Assembly (NCBI GenBank): GCA_944328445.1
Contig: CALVHO010000006.1
Span: forward strand, 1-64,000
Length of the DNA: 64,000 bases
Source: an uncultured Clostridia bacterium
Lineage (GTDB): Bacteria; Bacillota; Clostridia; Christensenellales; Borkfalkiaceae
Direction: 5' to 3'
The notes under the pieces are model-generated. The model ran no database searches. It was not told the DNA's origin and worked only from the letters and a program-made list of their open reading frames with translations. The position numbers and the translations under genes are program-made. Positions 7,243-16,794 of the stretch are shown piece after piece. The stretch's first letter is position 1. Every line of letters starts with the position of its first letter.

Positions 7243-9078
7243 ATGCGAAAATTTTTATTGGTCTTTCTTGCCATGCTCGTCGCCCTTTCGGCCGCGGCGC
7301 TGGCTGCCTGCGGAGGGACGGAAGACGCGCCCGCGGAAGCGGAATTTCAAGGCGTTACCTTTGCGGACGGCACCTTCACCTACGACGGCACCGAACACAC
7401 CGTCACGGTGCAGGGCGACATCCCCGCGGGCACGGACATTAAATACGAAAACAACGCCCGCACGGATGCGGGCACAAACACGGCCAAGGCGACGTTGACC
7501 AAGGAAGGCTATAAAACGCTCGAACTGACGGCGACGCTGACCGTGAACAAGGCGCAATTCCCCTCCTCCGTCGTCCTGGAAGGAAAGCGCGTCCTGCACG
7601 ACGGCAAAGAACATTCGCTTGCTGTCGAAGGCGAGCTTCCCGCAGGCACCGCCGTCTCCTACGACGGGAACGGAAAAAGCGAAGCGGGCACGCACACCGT
7701 CACGGCGACGCTGACCAACCCGAATTACGAGACGAAGGTGCTGACGGCGACGCTGGAAATTTACACCCTCGCGCAGGCGGCGCAGGATGTGCTGGAAGGC
7801 ATCCTCGACCGCCCCGAACCCTGGCAGTTCCTGCCCGAAGCGTTTGCCCCCAAAGCCATGGCCTACGGGCAGATGCCTGCGGGCGGCGGCGACTTTACGG
7901 CGGACACCGACGTTTCCGCCATCGGCAAAAGGGCGATCGGAAAGCAGCTGAACGTGCTCTACGACGGCCTCGCCGCGGCCGACACCGCGCTTTCAGCCGC
8001 CGACGCCGTGTTCACGGCGACCGAAGCCGTTACGGCGGCGTACCAGAAATTCCTGGACGAAAACCCCGACGACACCGACGTGTTCGAGGGCTCGGTCACC
8101 ATCGGCGGGGCGGAGTTCCGCCTCCGCATCGAAACGGAAGGCGAGCGCGTCACGCTGCTTGCTGGCAACGGCACCGTCTCGGTCAAGCTCGTTTCCGACC
8201 GTTCGGCAAACGCCCTCTACCGCAACGAGGGCCGCATCCAGATCGCGGACGGCGTGGCGCTCAAATACCAGGCCTCGGAAACGGCGCTCAAACTGGCCGT
8301 ACGCTTCACGGCCGCAGGCGTCGGCACCGTGCAACAGATCTCTTTCACGCGCGGCGAGGACGGCGTGCGCGGTACGCTGCATGAATTTTACGGCACGGAG
8401 AGCGCGAACATCCACACCTCCGCCCTGCTCTATTCGGACGACGAGGTGACGGCCGTGCTGTCGGACAAGCGCGAAAGCAACGACATGAAGATCGGCGCCT
8501 TTGCCGAAGTGTACGACAGCCAAACGGGCGAAATGCTCGGCGGCGAAGTGACGGAGACCAAGAGCATCGCAGGCCTTGCCGCCGCCGAGTACGATACCCT
8601 TTGGTTCAACGTCTACGACGTCGAAGGCATCGAATCGGTGTGCGCCGCCGAAGATACGGAAGGAGACGACAACACGCAAAACGATCATCTCGTCTACATC
8701 AACGGCAAGGCGGATACCTTCCTCCCCGAATACAACACGGTCCCCATCGTCGGCACGAAGACCTCCCGCCACTACGACATCGAGATGCGGCAGGTATGGT
8801 ATTATGTGGCCGTGACCGAGGGCGATGAAACCGTGTACGAGAAGAAAGAGACCACCGTACCGATGTTGTTCGTGCAAAAAGAAAATGCCGACGACTTTGC
8901 CGAGGAATGCTCCGAAAACAACGATATCGCGGCGGCTTTGCCGAAGGACAACCGCGCCACCGTGACGGAGCTGTTTACGGCGCACGGCGCGGAATACGCC
9001 GAAGAAAAGGACAACGTGACCTTCGCCGACATCGGCGCGTACATCGGAGAAAACGATCCGTTCTTTGCACAAGAATAA
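7243..9078 (+). CDS. Secreted lipoprotein with MBG-like repeats
   Basis: A 611-residue predicted lipoprotein. The signal peptide ends in a lipobox, SAAALAAC, with the lipid-modified cysteine at residue 23. Residues about 35-175 hold two similar segments of the MBG/Ig-like type (TYDGTEHTVTVQGDIPAGT and LHDGKEHSLAVEGELPAGT, each followed by an AGT...ATLT strand). The remainder, about 430 residues, is acidic, beta-rich and unrecognised. It starts 31 bases after the PH-domain gene with AGGAG before the ATG, so both may share the repressor-controlled transcript. It is probably displayed on the outer face of the membrane; the function is unknown. A strong bidirectional terminator follows. Confidence 0.8.
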   Translation: MRKFLLVFLAMLVALSAAALAACGGTEDAPAEAEFQGVTFADGTFTYDGTEHTVTVQGDIPAGTDIKYENNARTDAGTNTAKATLTKEGYKTLELTATLTVNKAQFPSSVVLEGKRVLHDGKEHSLAVEGELPAGTAVSYDGNGKSEAGTHTVTATLTNPNYETKVLTATLEIYTLAQAAQDVLEGILDRPEPWQFLPEAFAPKAMAYGQMPAGGGDFTADTDVSAIGKRAIGKQLNVLYDGLAAADTALSAADAVFTATEAVTAAYQKFLDENPDDTDVFEGSVTIGGAEFRLRIETEGERVTLLAGNGTVSVKLVSDRSANALYRNEGRIQIADGVALKYQASETALKLAVRFTAAGVGTVQQISFTRGEDGVRGTLHEFYGTESANIHTSALLYSDDEVTAVLSDKRESNDMKIGAFAEVYDSQTGEMLGGEVTETKSIAGLAAAEYDTLWFNVYDVEGIESVCAAEDTEGDDNTQNDHLVYINGKADTFLPEYNTVPIVGTKTSRHYDIEMRQVWYYVAVTEGDETVYEKKETTVPMLFVQKENADDFAEECSENNDIAAALPKDNRATVTELFTAHGAEYAEEKDNVTFADIGAYIGENDPFFAQE

Positions 9079-9090
9079 GCCGACAGCACA

Positions 9091-9132
9091 AAAACAAAAC
9101 GGCAACCGCCGAAGCGGTTGCCGTTTTGTTTT
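9091..9132. terminator. Bidirectional terminator between the lipoprotein gene and purL
   Basis: AAAACAAAACGGCAACCGC pairs with GCGGTTGCCGTTTTGTTTT around a CGAA loop. A-rich and U-rich flanks on both sides make it usable from either direction; both genes end here. Confidence 0.92.
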
Positions 9133-9149
9133 CTGCCTGCGAAAGGCTT

Positions 9150-12100
9150 TTAGCGGAAATACTTCACGCCGCTTTCAAACAGCTTCATGTCGAAGTTGCC
9201 GCAGCTGTTCTTGTAGAGGTTTTCGCCCGTGCGCTCGGTGTGGCCCATCTTGCCGTAGACGCGGCCGTCGGGCGAGGTGATGCCCTCGACTGCCCACGCA
9301 GAGCCGTTGGGGTTGAACGGATACTGCATGGTAGGCTTGCCCGAAAGGTCGCAGTACTGCGTGGCGATCTGTCCGTTTTTGCGCATCTCTTCCAACGCCG
9401 CGGCGGGCGCGACGATCTTGCCTTCGCCGTGCGAGACGGGAACGGTGAACACGTCCCCCGCCTTGCAGGCGGACAGCCACGGGCTCTTGGCCGAGGCGAC
9501 GCGGATATCCACCAGCGTGGAAACGTGGCGGGCGATGTTGTTGTAGGTCAGCGTCGGGCTGTCGGGGCACAGCGGCCGTATCTCGCCGTACGGCACGAGG
9601 CCGAGCTTGATCAGCGCCTGGAAGCCGTTGCAGATGCCGAGGATGAGCCCGTCGCGCGCGTTCAAAAGCTCCATGACCTGCTCGGCGATGCGCGGGTTGC
9701 GGAAGGTCGTGGCGATGAACTTGCCGCTGCCGTCCGGCTCGTCGCCGCCCGAGAAGCCGCCGGGGAAGGCGATGATGTTGGCGCGGGAGATCGCGTCGGC
9801 AAAGGCGCGGACGCTCTCTTCGATGTCGGCCGCGGAACGGTTTTTGAGCACCAGCACTTCGGGCTCGGCACCCGCGAGGCGGAACTTGCGCGCCGTATCC
9901 AGCTCGCAGTTGGTGCCGGGGAACACGGGGATGAACACGCGCGGCTTGGCCGCCTTCACGGCAACGGTGTGCGGCCGCGCCTTGTCCGCACAGTCGCAGC
10001 AGGGCACATCCCCTTCCGCCGCGGCGGTGTTGGAGAACACCCCTTCGAGGGTGCCGCAGAAGGCCTGCACGGCCTCCTCTTCGCCGACGCTTTGGCCGCC
10101 GAAGGTGAAGCCGCTCTCCTGCGTGCAGCCGATGTACACCTTGTCGGCGGCGAGGGCGGCGGGGTCTTCGAGGGAGACGATGAGGTCGCCGTAGCGCTCG
10201 TCGAGCAGCACGCCCTCCTCCCCTTCAAACGCGAAGCCCAAGAGGTTTCCGAAGCAGGACTTGGCCACGGCCGCCGCCGCGCCGCCGTTTTCAACGACGG
10301 TCGCGAAGCGGATGTTGCCGCTCTTCACGTTTTCATGAACGGCGCGGTACAAATCGGCCAGCGCCTTGAAGTCGGGAATGTTGCTCTCGTCCTTGGGCAC
10401 GGGCAGCAGCCACAGCTTTTGCCCCGCGCGGGAGAGCACGTTGGTGATGAGCCCGCTCGCTTTGGCGGGCGCCAGCGCGAAGGAGATGAGCGTGGGCGGC
10501 ACGTCGATGTGCTCGAAGGTGCCGCTCATGCTGTCCTTCCCGCCGATGGCGGCAAGGCCCAGCCCGATCTGCGCGTACAGTGCGCCGAGCAGCGCCGAAA
10601 GGGGCACGCCCCAGCGCTTGGGGTCGCGGTTCAGGCGCATGAAAAATTCCTGGAAGGTGAGGCGGATCGCGTCGTAATCGCAGCCCGAAGCGATGAGCTT
10701 GGCCACGGACGTCACGATGGAGTAGATCGCCCCCGTGAACGGGCTTTCGCTCATCAGCGCGGAGCAATAGCCGTAGGCCGAAACGGTGGCCACGTCCGTC
10801 TCTCCGCCGCAGATCTTGGCGGCCATGGCGACGGCGGGCGTCAGTTGCGTCTTGCCGCCGAAGGGCATGTACACGCTGCGCGCGCCGATGGTCGAGTCGA
10901 ACATCTCGGAAAGCCCCTTCTTGGAGCAGACGTTCAGATCGGACAGCGCCGCCAAAAGCCCTTCGCGGAACTTGCGGCCGCGCGGCGCGAAGTAGCGGGG
11001 CACGTTGTCGCAGATCTCGGCGTCGATGACCTGCTTGACGCCGTTGGTATCGAGGAAGTCGCGGGGAATGTCGACGATGGCGCGGCCCTTGAAGAGCATC
11101 TTCATGCGGCGGTCGTCGGTGACGACGGCCACGGGAGTCGCCGCGAGGTTCTCCTCGGCGGCGAGGGCGATGAAGGCGTCCTTGTCCTTTTCCGCCACGA
11201 CGACGGCCATGCGCTCCTGCGATTCGGAGATGGCCAGCTCGGTGCCCGAAAGGCCCTCGTATTTGAGCGGGACTTTGTCGAGGTCGATGACCAGGCCGTC
11301 CGAAAGTTCGCCGATGGCTACGGAAACGCCGCCCGCGCCGAAGTCGTTGCACTTTTTGATCAGCCGCGTGGCGGCCTTGTTCAGGAACAGGCGCTGCAAC
11401 TTGCGCTCGGTGAGCGGGTTGCCCTTCTGCACCTCGGCGCCGCAAGTCTCGACGGAATGCGCGTCATGCGCCTTGGACGAACCCGTGGCGCCGCCGCAGC
11501 CGTCGCGCCCCGTTTCGCCGCCCAAAAGGATGATCACGTCCCCCGCCTTCGGCTTTTCGCGGTAGACCATGTCGCGCCGCGCGCCGCCGACGACGAAGCC
11601 CGTTTCCAGGCGCTTCGCCTTGTAACCGGGGTGGTAGACCTCGTCGACGATGCCCGTCGCCAGGCCGATCTGGTTGCCGTAGGAAGAGAAGCCCGCCGCG
11701 GCCGTCTTGGTGATGACGCGCTGCGGGAGTTTGCCTTCGAGGGTGTCTTCGAGCTTTTCGCGCGGGTCGGCGCTGCCCGTCACGCGCATGGCCTGGTAGA
11801 CGTACGTGCGCCCCGAAAGCGGGTCGCGGATGGCCCCGCCCAGGCAGGTCGCCGCGCCGCCGAAGGGCTCGATCTCGGTCGGGTGGTTGTGCGTCTCGTT
11901 CTTGAACATGACGAGGTACTTTTCCGTCTTGCCGTCGATCTCGGCGTCGATGCAGACGGAGCAGGCGTTGATCTCGTCGGAGACGTCCAAATTGTCCAGC
12001 CTCCCCTCCTTTTTCAGCTTCTTCACGGCGATGGTTGCGATGTCCATCAGGCAGGGGTATTTGTCGGCGCGGGAGGCGTTGAACTCGGCAAACAGCTCTT

Positions 12101-12845
12101 TATACAGCGCGTAGGCCTTGGCGATGTGCGGGTCGTCGGAGCGGATGTCGACGCTGCGGATCTCGGTGGCGAACGTTGTGTGGCGGCAATGGTCGGACCA
12201 ATACGTGTCGATGACCTTGATCTCGGTCTCGGTGGGGTCGCGCCCCTCTTTGCGGAAATGGTCGCGCACGAAGGCGAGGTCTTCCACGCTCATGGCAAAG
12301 CCGTTTTTGGCGTGGTAGGCGGCGATGGCCGCGTCGTCCATGGCGATGAACCCTTCCACCGCCTTCACGTCCTGCGTCTGCATTTTGGCGCGGGCGAGCG
12401 TTTCGGGCTTGTCCAGCGAAACTTCGGAACTCTCCACGGGGTTGATGAGGTGCTTTTTCACGCGGGCGAGCTGCGCGTCGTCGATGCCCTTGACGCAGAT
12501 GACGCGCGCGCACTTGATGAGCGGGCGCTGCTTTTGGGTCAGCAGCTGGATGCACTGCGCGGCACTGTCGGCGCGCTGGTCGTACTGCCCGTCCAAAAAG
12601 GCGACGGCGAACACCTTGTAGCCGTCCAGGCGGGGCAGCTCTTCGCGGTAGACGGTGTCGACGGGCGGCTCGGAAAACACGTTGACGATCGCCCCTTCCA
12701 GCTCCTCCGCGCTCAGCCCCTCCGCGTCGTAGCGGATCAGCTCGCGCACGTCTTCGGCGGCGATGCCGAGCTGGTTCGCGAGGTCGTCGCGGATCTTTTT
12801 CGCCTGCAAATTGTCCTTCTTTTCAACGTAGATCCTGTAAATCAT
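9150..12845 (-). CDS. purL: Phosphoribosylformylglycinamidine synthase, single-chain type
   Basis: FGAM synthase converts FGAR, glutamine and ATP to FGAM in purine synthesis. This is the long 1,231-residue form in which the synthase and glutaminase are one chain. The ATP/FGAR-binding synthase part carries YWSDHCRHTTF, the KNETHNHPTEIEPFGGA block and two related halves; the C-terminal glutaminase has FPGTNCELDTARKF, AFPGGFSGGDE, the nucleophile motif GICNGFQAL and VSHGEGK. The ATG at 12845 has AAAGG seven bases upstream and lies just after the purD stop. It is the last gene of the purine operon, ending at the shared terminator. No PurS or PurQ is needed with this form. Confidence 0.97.
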   Translation of the reverse strand: MIYRIYVEKKDNLQAKKIRDDLANQLGIAAEDVRELIRYDAEGLSAEELEGAIVNVFSEPPVDTVYREELPRLDGYKVFAVAFLDGQYDQRADSAAQCIQLLTQKQRPLIKCARVICVKGIDDAQLARVKKHLINPVESSEVSLDKPETLARAKMQTQDVKAVEGFIAMDDAAIAAYHAKNGFAMSVEDLAFVRDHFRKEGRDPTETEIKVIDTYWSDHCRHTTFATEIRSVDIRSDDPHIAKAYALYKELFAEFNASRADKYPCLMDIATIAVKKLKKEGRLDNLDVSDEINACSVCIDAEIDGKTEKYLVMFKNETHNHPTEIEPFGGAATCLGGAIRDPLSGRTYVYQAMRVTGSADPREKLEDTLEGKLPQRVITKTAAAGFSSYGNQIGLATGIVDEVYHPGYKAKRLETGFVVGGARRDMVYREKPKAGDVIILLGGETGRDGCGGATGSSKAHDAHSVETCGAEVQKGNPLTERKLQRLFLNKAATRLIKKCNDFGAGGVSVAIGELSDGLVIDLDKVPLKYEGLSGTELAISESQERMAVVVAEKDKDAFIALAAEENLAATPVAVVTDDRRMKMLFKGRAIVDIPRDFLDTNGVKQVIDAEICDNVPRYFAPRGRKFREGLLAALSDLNVCSKKGLSEMFDSTIGARSVYMPFGGKTQLTPAVAMAAKICGGETDVATVSAYGYCSALMSESPFTGAIYSIVTSVAKLIASGCDYDAIRLTFQEFFMRLNRDPKRWGVPLSALLGALYAQIGLGLAAIGGKDSMSGTFEHIDVPPTLISFALAPAKASGLITNVLSRAGQKLWLLPVPKDESNIPDFKALADLYRAVHENVKSGNIRFATVVENGGAAAAVAKSCFGNLLGFAFEGEEGVLLDERYGDLIVSLEDPAALAADKVYIGCTQESGFTFGGQSVGEEEAVQAFCGTLEGVFSNTAAAEGDVPCCDCADKARPHTVAVKAAKPRVFIPVFPGTNCELDTARKFRLAGAEPEVLVLKNRSAADIEESVRAFADAISRANIIAFPGGFSGGDEPDGSGKFIATTFRNPRIAEQVMELLNARDGLILGICNGFQALIKLGLVPYGEIRPLCPDSPTLTYNNIARHVSTLVDIRVASAKSPWLSACKAGDVFTVPVSHGEGKIVAPAAALEEMRKNGQIATQYCDLSGKPTMQYPFNPNGSAWAVEGITSPDGRVYGKMGHTERTGENLYKNSCGNFDMKLFESGVKYFR

Positions 12846-12847
12846 AC

Positions 12848-14134
12848 TCAACCTTTCAAATTGTATTTGATGCCGATGTCGGTGCGGTATTGTTTGCCTT
12901 CAAAAGCGATCTTGTCGGCGGCGGCATACGCCTTTTGGCGCGCCTCGGCCACCGTTTTGCCCTTGGCGCAGACGTTGAGCACCCGCCCGCCGTTGGTGAC
13001 GAGCGCGCCGCCCTTCCGCGCCGTGCCCGCGTGGTATAAGAAGGCGTCGGGGCCGATGTCCCCGATGGCGATCTCCTTGCCCTTTTCGTAATGCTGCGGG
13101 TAGCCGCCGCTGGCGAGCACCACGCACACGCAGGCGCCCTCCTCCCATTCGACGCGCACATCCGCGAGCCGCCCGTCGGTGACGGCCTCGAAGACGTCCA
13201 AAAGGTCGGTTTTGAGCATGGGCAGCACCACTTGCGTTTCGGGGTCGCCGAAGCGTGAATTGTACTCGACGACTTTTATCCCCTCTTTGGTGCGCATCAG
13301 CCCGAAATAGAGCACGCCCTTGAAGGGGCAGCCCTCCGCGTTCATGGCGGCGACGGTGGGCAGCATGATCTTGTCCATCACCTCGCGCGCGATCTCTTCC
13401 GTGTAGAACGGGCAGGGCGTGAAGGTGCCCATCCCGCCCGTGTTGAGGCCCTTGTCCCCGTCGAACGCGCGCTTGTGGTCGCAGCTGGGGAGCATGGGGA
13501 CGATGGTCTTGCCGTCGGTGAAGGCGAGCACGGAGACCTCCTCGCCCGGGGTGAACTCCTTGCCCGTGAGGAACTCTTCGATGACGACGCGGTTGCCCGC
13601 CGCACCGAAGGCCTTGTCCAACATGATCTGCCGCAGGCCGTCCTCGGCCTCGGCGATCGTTTCGCAGATGAGCACGCCCTTGCCCAGGGCCAGCCCGTCC
13701 GCTTTGAGAACGACGGGGAATTTGCCGCCGCGGACATAGGCGAGCGCCCGCTCATAGTCGTCGAAAACCTCGTAGGCAGCCGTGGGGATGCCGTACTTTT
13801 TCATGAGCGCCTTGGCAAAGCTCTTGCTCGCCTCGATGCGCGCCGCGGCCTTGTCCGGGCCGAAGCAGCGGATGCCGCGCGCTTCGAGCGCGTCCACAAG
13901 CCCTGCGGCGAGCGGGTCGTCCGGCGCGACGACGACGTACTCCACGTCCTTGTGCGCCTCCACCCAGCCGCAGACGGCGGCGTTGTCCATGTAGTCGACG
14001 TCGACGCATTCGGCCAGCTCCGCGATCCCTGCGTTGCCCTTCATGCAATAGATCTTGCCCACGCGGGGGCTCTTGGCAAGGGCCGCCACGATCGCGTGCT
14101 CCCTGCCGCCGTTCCCGATGACTAAAACGTTCAT
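12848..14134 (-). CDS. purD: Phosphoribosylamine-glycine ligase
   Basis: PurD joins phosphoribosylamine and glycine to make GAR. The 428-residue protein starts MNVLVIGNGGREHAI, the classic N-terminal motif, and shows the ATP-grasp signatures FPVVLKADGLALGKGV, EEFLTGKEF, the NTGGMGTF substrate loop and EYNSRFGDPETQ. Length is normal. An open frame extends 50 codons upstream but is not family sequence. It lies about 95 bases after the AICAR transformylase gene and runs up to the purL start. Confidence 0.97.
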   Translation of the reverse strand: MNVLVIGNGGREHAIVAALAKSPRVGKIYCMKGNAGIAELAECVDVDYMDNAAVCGWVEAHKDVEYVVVAPDDPLAAGLVDALEARGIRCFGPDKAAARIEASKSFAKALMKKYGIPTAAYEVFDDYERALAYVRGGKFPVVLKADGLALGKGVLICETIAEAEDGLRQIMLDKAFGAAGNRVVIEEFLTGKEFTPGEEVSVLAFTDGKTIVPMLPSCDHKRAFDGDKGLNTGGMGTFTPCPFYTEEIAREVMDKIMLPTVAAMNAEGCPFKGVLYFGLMRTKEGIKVVEYNSRFGDPETQVVLPMLKTDLLDVFEAVTDGRLADVRVEWEEGACVCVVLASGGYPQHYEKGKEIAIGDIGPDAFLYHAGTARKGGALVTNGGRVLNVCAKGKTVAEARQKAYAAADKIAFEGKQYRTDIGIKYNLKG

Positions 14135-14228
14135 GTATGCTCCCGTCGGGGCCGCGCCCCGCCTGCCGTTACTTTCCAAGCGCCCGCCGTCGGCGGGCGC
14201 TACGTTGCCGTTTTTCTGCCGCTCCCGC

Positions 14229-15413
14229 TCAATGGTGGAACAGCCGCATCCCCGTGAAGGCCATGACCATGCCGTACTTGTCACACGCCTCGATCACGAG
14301 GTCGTCGCGCACCGAGCCGCCCGGCTGCGCCACGTAGGAGACGCCGCTCTTTTTCGCGCGCTCGATGTTGTCCGAGAACGGGAAAAATGCGTCGCTGCCC
14401 AAGGAGACGCCCGTAACGTGCGAGAGGTACTCCTTCTGCTCCTCTTTGGTGAACGGTTCGGGGCGGACGGCAAAGTATTGTTTCCACACGCCGTCGCCGA
14501 GCACGTCCTCACACTCGTCGGAGAGGTAGATGTCGATGATGTTGTTCTTGTCGGGACGGCCGACGCCCTCGGCGAATTGCAGGCCGAGCACCTTGTCGCT
14601 CTGGCGCAGGTGCCAAAGGTCTGCCTTGGTCCCCGCCAGGCGCGTGCAATGGATGCGCGACTGCTGCCCCGCCCCCACGCCGATGGCCTGGCCGTCGGCG
14701 GCAAAGCACACGGAATTGGACTGCGTGTATTTGAGGGTGATCAACGAGATGATGAGGTCGGTCTGCGCCGCTTCGGGGAGGTCTTTGTTTTTGGTGACGA
14801 TGTTTTTGAGCAGGTCTTTGTCGATCTTGAACTCGTTGCGGCCCTGCTCGAAGGTGACGCCGAACACCTGTTTGCGCTCGACGGGGTCGGGCCTGTAATC
14901 TTTGTCGATCTTGACGATGTTGTACCCGCCCTTGCGCTTGGTTTTGAGGATGGCCAGTGCCTCGGGCGTGTAGCCGGGCGCGATGATGCCGTCCGAAACT
15001 TCGCGCGCGATGATGCGCGCCGTGACCTCGTCACACTCGTCGGAGAGGGCGATCCAGTCGCCGAAGGAGGACATGCGGTCGGTGCCGCGGGCGCGCGCGT
15101 AGGCGCAGGCCAAGGGGGAATCGTCCAGCCCGTCGATGTCGTCGACGAAGCAGGATCTTTTCAGCCGTTCGGAGAGCTTTTTGCCGACGGCGGCGCTCGT
15201 GGGGCTCACGTGCTTGAAGGAGGTGGCCGCCACCTGCCCGACGTTCTCTTTGATCTCTTTCACCAGCTGCCAGCTGTTCAGCGCGTCCAAAAAGTTGATG
15301 TAACCCGGGCGCCCGTTCAGGATCTCCAAGGGCAGATCGCTCCCGTCCGCCATGAAGATGCGGGAAGGCTTCTGGTTGGGGTTGCAGCCGTATTTGAGCT
15401 GAAATTCGTTCAT
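14229..15413 (-). CDS. AICAR formyltransferase, stand-alone domain (PurH-type)
   Basis: A 394-residue protein matching the formyltransferase half of PurH, which formylates AICAR to FAICAR using 10-formyl-THF. Visible motifs are LKYGCNPNQKPS at the N terminus, the TSFKHVSPTSAAVG block carrying the catalytic Lys-His pair, GVGAGQQSRIHCTRLAG, and GSDAFFPFSDNIERAKKSGV. The N-terminal MGS-like IMP cyclohydrolase domain of bifunctional PurH is missing. That step is supplied by the neighbouring PurO-type gene. The ATG at 15413 has GGAGG just upstream. Its position between purN and purD is where purH lies in other Clostridia. Confidence 0.93.
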   Translation of the reverse strand: MNEFQLKYGCNPNQKPSRIFMADGSDLPLEILNGRPGYINFLDALNSWQLVKEIKENVGQVAATSFKHVSPTSAAVGKKLSERLKRSCFVDDIDGLDDSPLACAYARARGTDRMSSFGDWIALSDECDEVTARIIAREVSDGIIAPGYTPEALAILKTKRKGGYNIVKIDKDYRPDPVERKQVFGVTFEQGRNEFKIDKDLLKNIVTKNKDLPEAAQTDLIISLITLKYTQSNSVCFAADGQAIGVGAGQQSRIHCTRLAGTKADLWHLRQSDKVLGLQFAEGVGRPDKNNIIDIYLSDECEDVLGDGVWKQYFAVRPEPFTKEEQKEYLSHVTGVSLGSDAFFPFSDNIERAKKSGVSYVAQPGGSVRDDLVIEACDKYGMVMAFTGMRLFHH

Positions 15414-15424
15414 GTTCTCCTCCC

Positions 15425-16141
15425 TTACTTGTTTTTGTTGATGAGCACGCTCTCGCTCTTGCCCGTTTCCAGGTCGATCGAGCGCGCGTAGAGGGAAATC
15501 TTGTTCGCCTCGTTCAGGTTCTCCCACAGCGTGGCGGCAAAGGCGTGCACGTCGTCGGGGATGCGCACGCGCTCGGGCTCGCCCGTGAAGGTCGGGATGG
15601 GGTCGCCGTCGCAGTTGTAGGTGTGGATGAAGTGGCCGACGCCCGCCAGCGGCGCATAAGAGAAGGTGTAGCGGTTGCAGGCGCTGCCCTTTTCGTCCGC
15701 GCTTTTGAGGATGCTCATCTTATACGTGAACCCGCCCGCGAAATCGAGCACGGCGCTGATGCGCGGCGTGAAGTTGGGCGCGTCCGGCTCGAAGCAGCGC
15801 GTTTCCAGCGCCTGCTCGAAGCTCTTGCCCTGCGCGAGGAAATTGCAGACGGTGTCCGTCTGGTCGCCGTTGGTGACGACGAGGCAGTCCCCCGCCCGCC
15901 GCACGGGCGAATAGATGATGAGAGACGGGTCCTTGACCTTGCTCGCGTCAAAGGGATAGATGACGATCTCCTCCCCTTTTTCCACGAAGACGCGGTTGCG
16001 GCTGTTTTCGCTGCGGCCCATGATGAAGTAGGCGAACACGGCCTTTTTGCCGCTTTCGCTCAGCCCCACGGCGATGCCGCGGCCCACATAGCTGTTGTCC
16101 TTGATCAGTTCCCCGATGTCGGAGACGGCGTAGATGTTCAT
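15425..16141 (-). CDS. IMP cyclohydrolase, PurO-type
   Basis: A 238-residue protein of the IMP_cyclohyd family (PurO, first known from archaea), which closes the ring of FAICAR to give IMP. It begins MNIYAVSDIGELIKDNSYVG and has GRGIAVG, AYFIMGRSENSRNRVF, VVTNGDQTDT, the PNFTPRISAVL segment and ISLYARSIDL, all consistent with the family, at its usual length. AGGGGGT precedes the ATG at 16141. It sits 12 bases from the stand-alone AICAR formyltransferase, so the two together replace bifunctional PurH. The precise subfamily (PurO proper or the clostridial relative) needs an alignment. Confidence 0.9.
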   Translation of the reverse strand: MNIYAVSDIGELIKDNSYVGRGIAVGLSESGKKAVFAYFIMGRSENSRNRVFVEKGEEIVIYPFDASKVKDPSLIIYSPVRRAGDCLVVTNGDQTDTVCNFLAQGKSFEQALETRCFEPDAPNFTPRISAVLDFAGGFTYKMSILKSADEKGSACNRYTFSYAPLAGVGHFIHTYNCDGDPIPTFTGEPERVRIPDDVHAFAATLWENLNEANKISLYARSIDLETGKSESVLINKNK

Positions 16142-16176
16142 GAACAGACCCCCTGTGTCCTGATTTTTGTATGACG

Positions 16177-16794
16177 TCACGGCAAAATCGTGACCTTTCT
16201 TCCGTTTTTGACGATCTTGCCCGTCGTCAGCAGGCGCACGGCCTCGGGCAGGGCGCGGTGCTCCTCTTCCAGGATGCGCGCCTGTAAACTTTCGGGCGTG
16301 TCGCCATCCTTGACCTCGACGGCGCGCTGCATGATGATGGCGCCGCCGTCGCAGTTCTCATCGACGAAATGCACCGTGACCCCCGAGAGCTTGACGCCGT
16401 ACTCGATGGCGGCGCGGTGCACGTGCAACCCGTAAAACCCCTTGCCGCAAAAGCTGGGGATGAGCGACGGGTGGATGTTGACGATCTTATCGGGGAAGGC
16501 GCGCACGAAATTTTCGCTGACGATGGAGAGCCAGCCCGCGAACACGACGTAGTCGATGCCGCGCGCATAGAGCGCGGCGATCACGTCCTCGTACATCGCC
16601 TCGGGCGAAGCAAAATCCTTTTTGCTGCGGACAATGTGCTCGATGCCGTGCTTTTTTGCCCGCTCGATGGCGCCGATGCCCTCTTTGGAGGCGACGAGCA
16701 GCGCGATCTCGCAAAAGGGCGCGCGCTCGTTCGCGTCGATGATCGATTGAAAATCGCTGCCCGAACCGCTCGCGAATACCGCTATCCTCTTCAC
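16177..16794 (-). CDS. purN: Phosphoribosylglycinamide formyltransferase
   Basis: PurN formylates GAR with 10-formyl-THF. The 205-residue product has RIAVFASGSGSDFQSII at the N terminus, VFAGWLSIVS, the NIHPSLIPSF active-site loop (Asn and His), the GVTVHFVDENCDGGAI block with the catalytic Asp, and ILEEEHRALPEAV near the end. The start is a GTG at 16794 overlapping the purM stop in a GTGA, so translation is coupled to purM. Length is normal. Confidence 0.95.
   Translation of the reverse strand: MKRIAVFASGSGSDFQSIIDANERAPFCEIALLVASKEGIGAIERAKKHGIEHIVRSKKDFASPEAMYEDVIAALYARGIDYVVFAGWLSIVSENFVRAFPDKIVNIHPSLIPSFCGKGFYGLHVHRAAIEYGVKLSGVTVHFVDENCDGGAIIMQRAVEVKDGDTPESLQARILEEEHRALPEAVRLLTTGKIVKNGRKVTILP

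Noticed and set aside
8907-13091. A very long plus-strand open frame opposite purL and the end of purD
   Set aside because: It mirrors the codon structure of purL, has Arg/Ala/His-biased composition and no motif. Long antisense frames are common opposite GC-rich genes. The same holds for similar plus-strand frames at 3334-5016, 17079-19289, 26442-28769 and 57717-60506.
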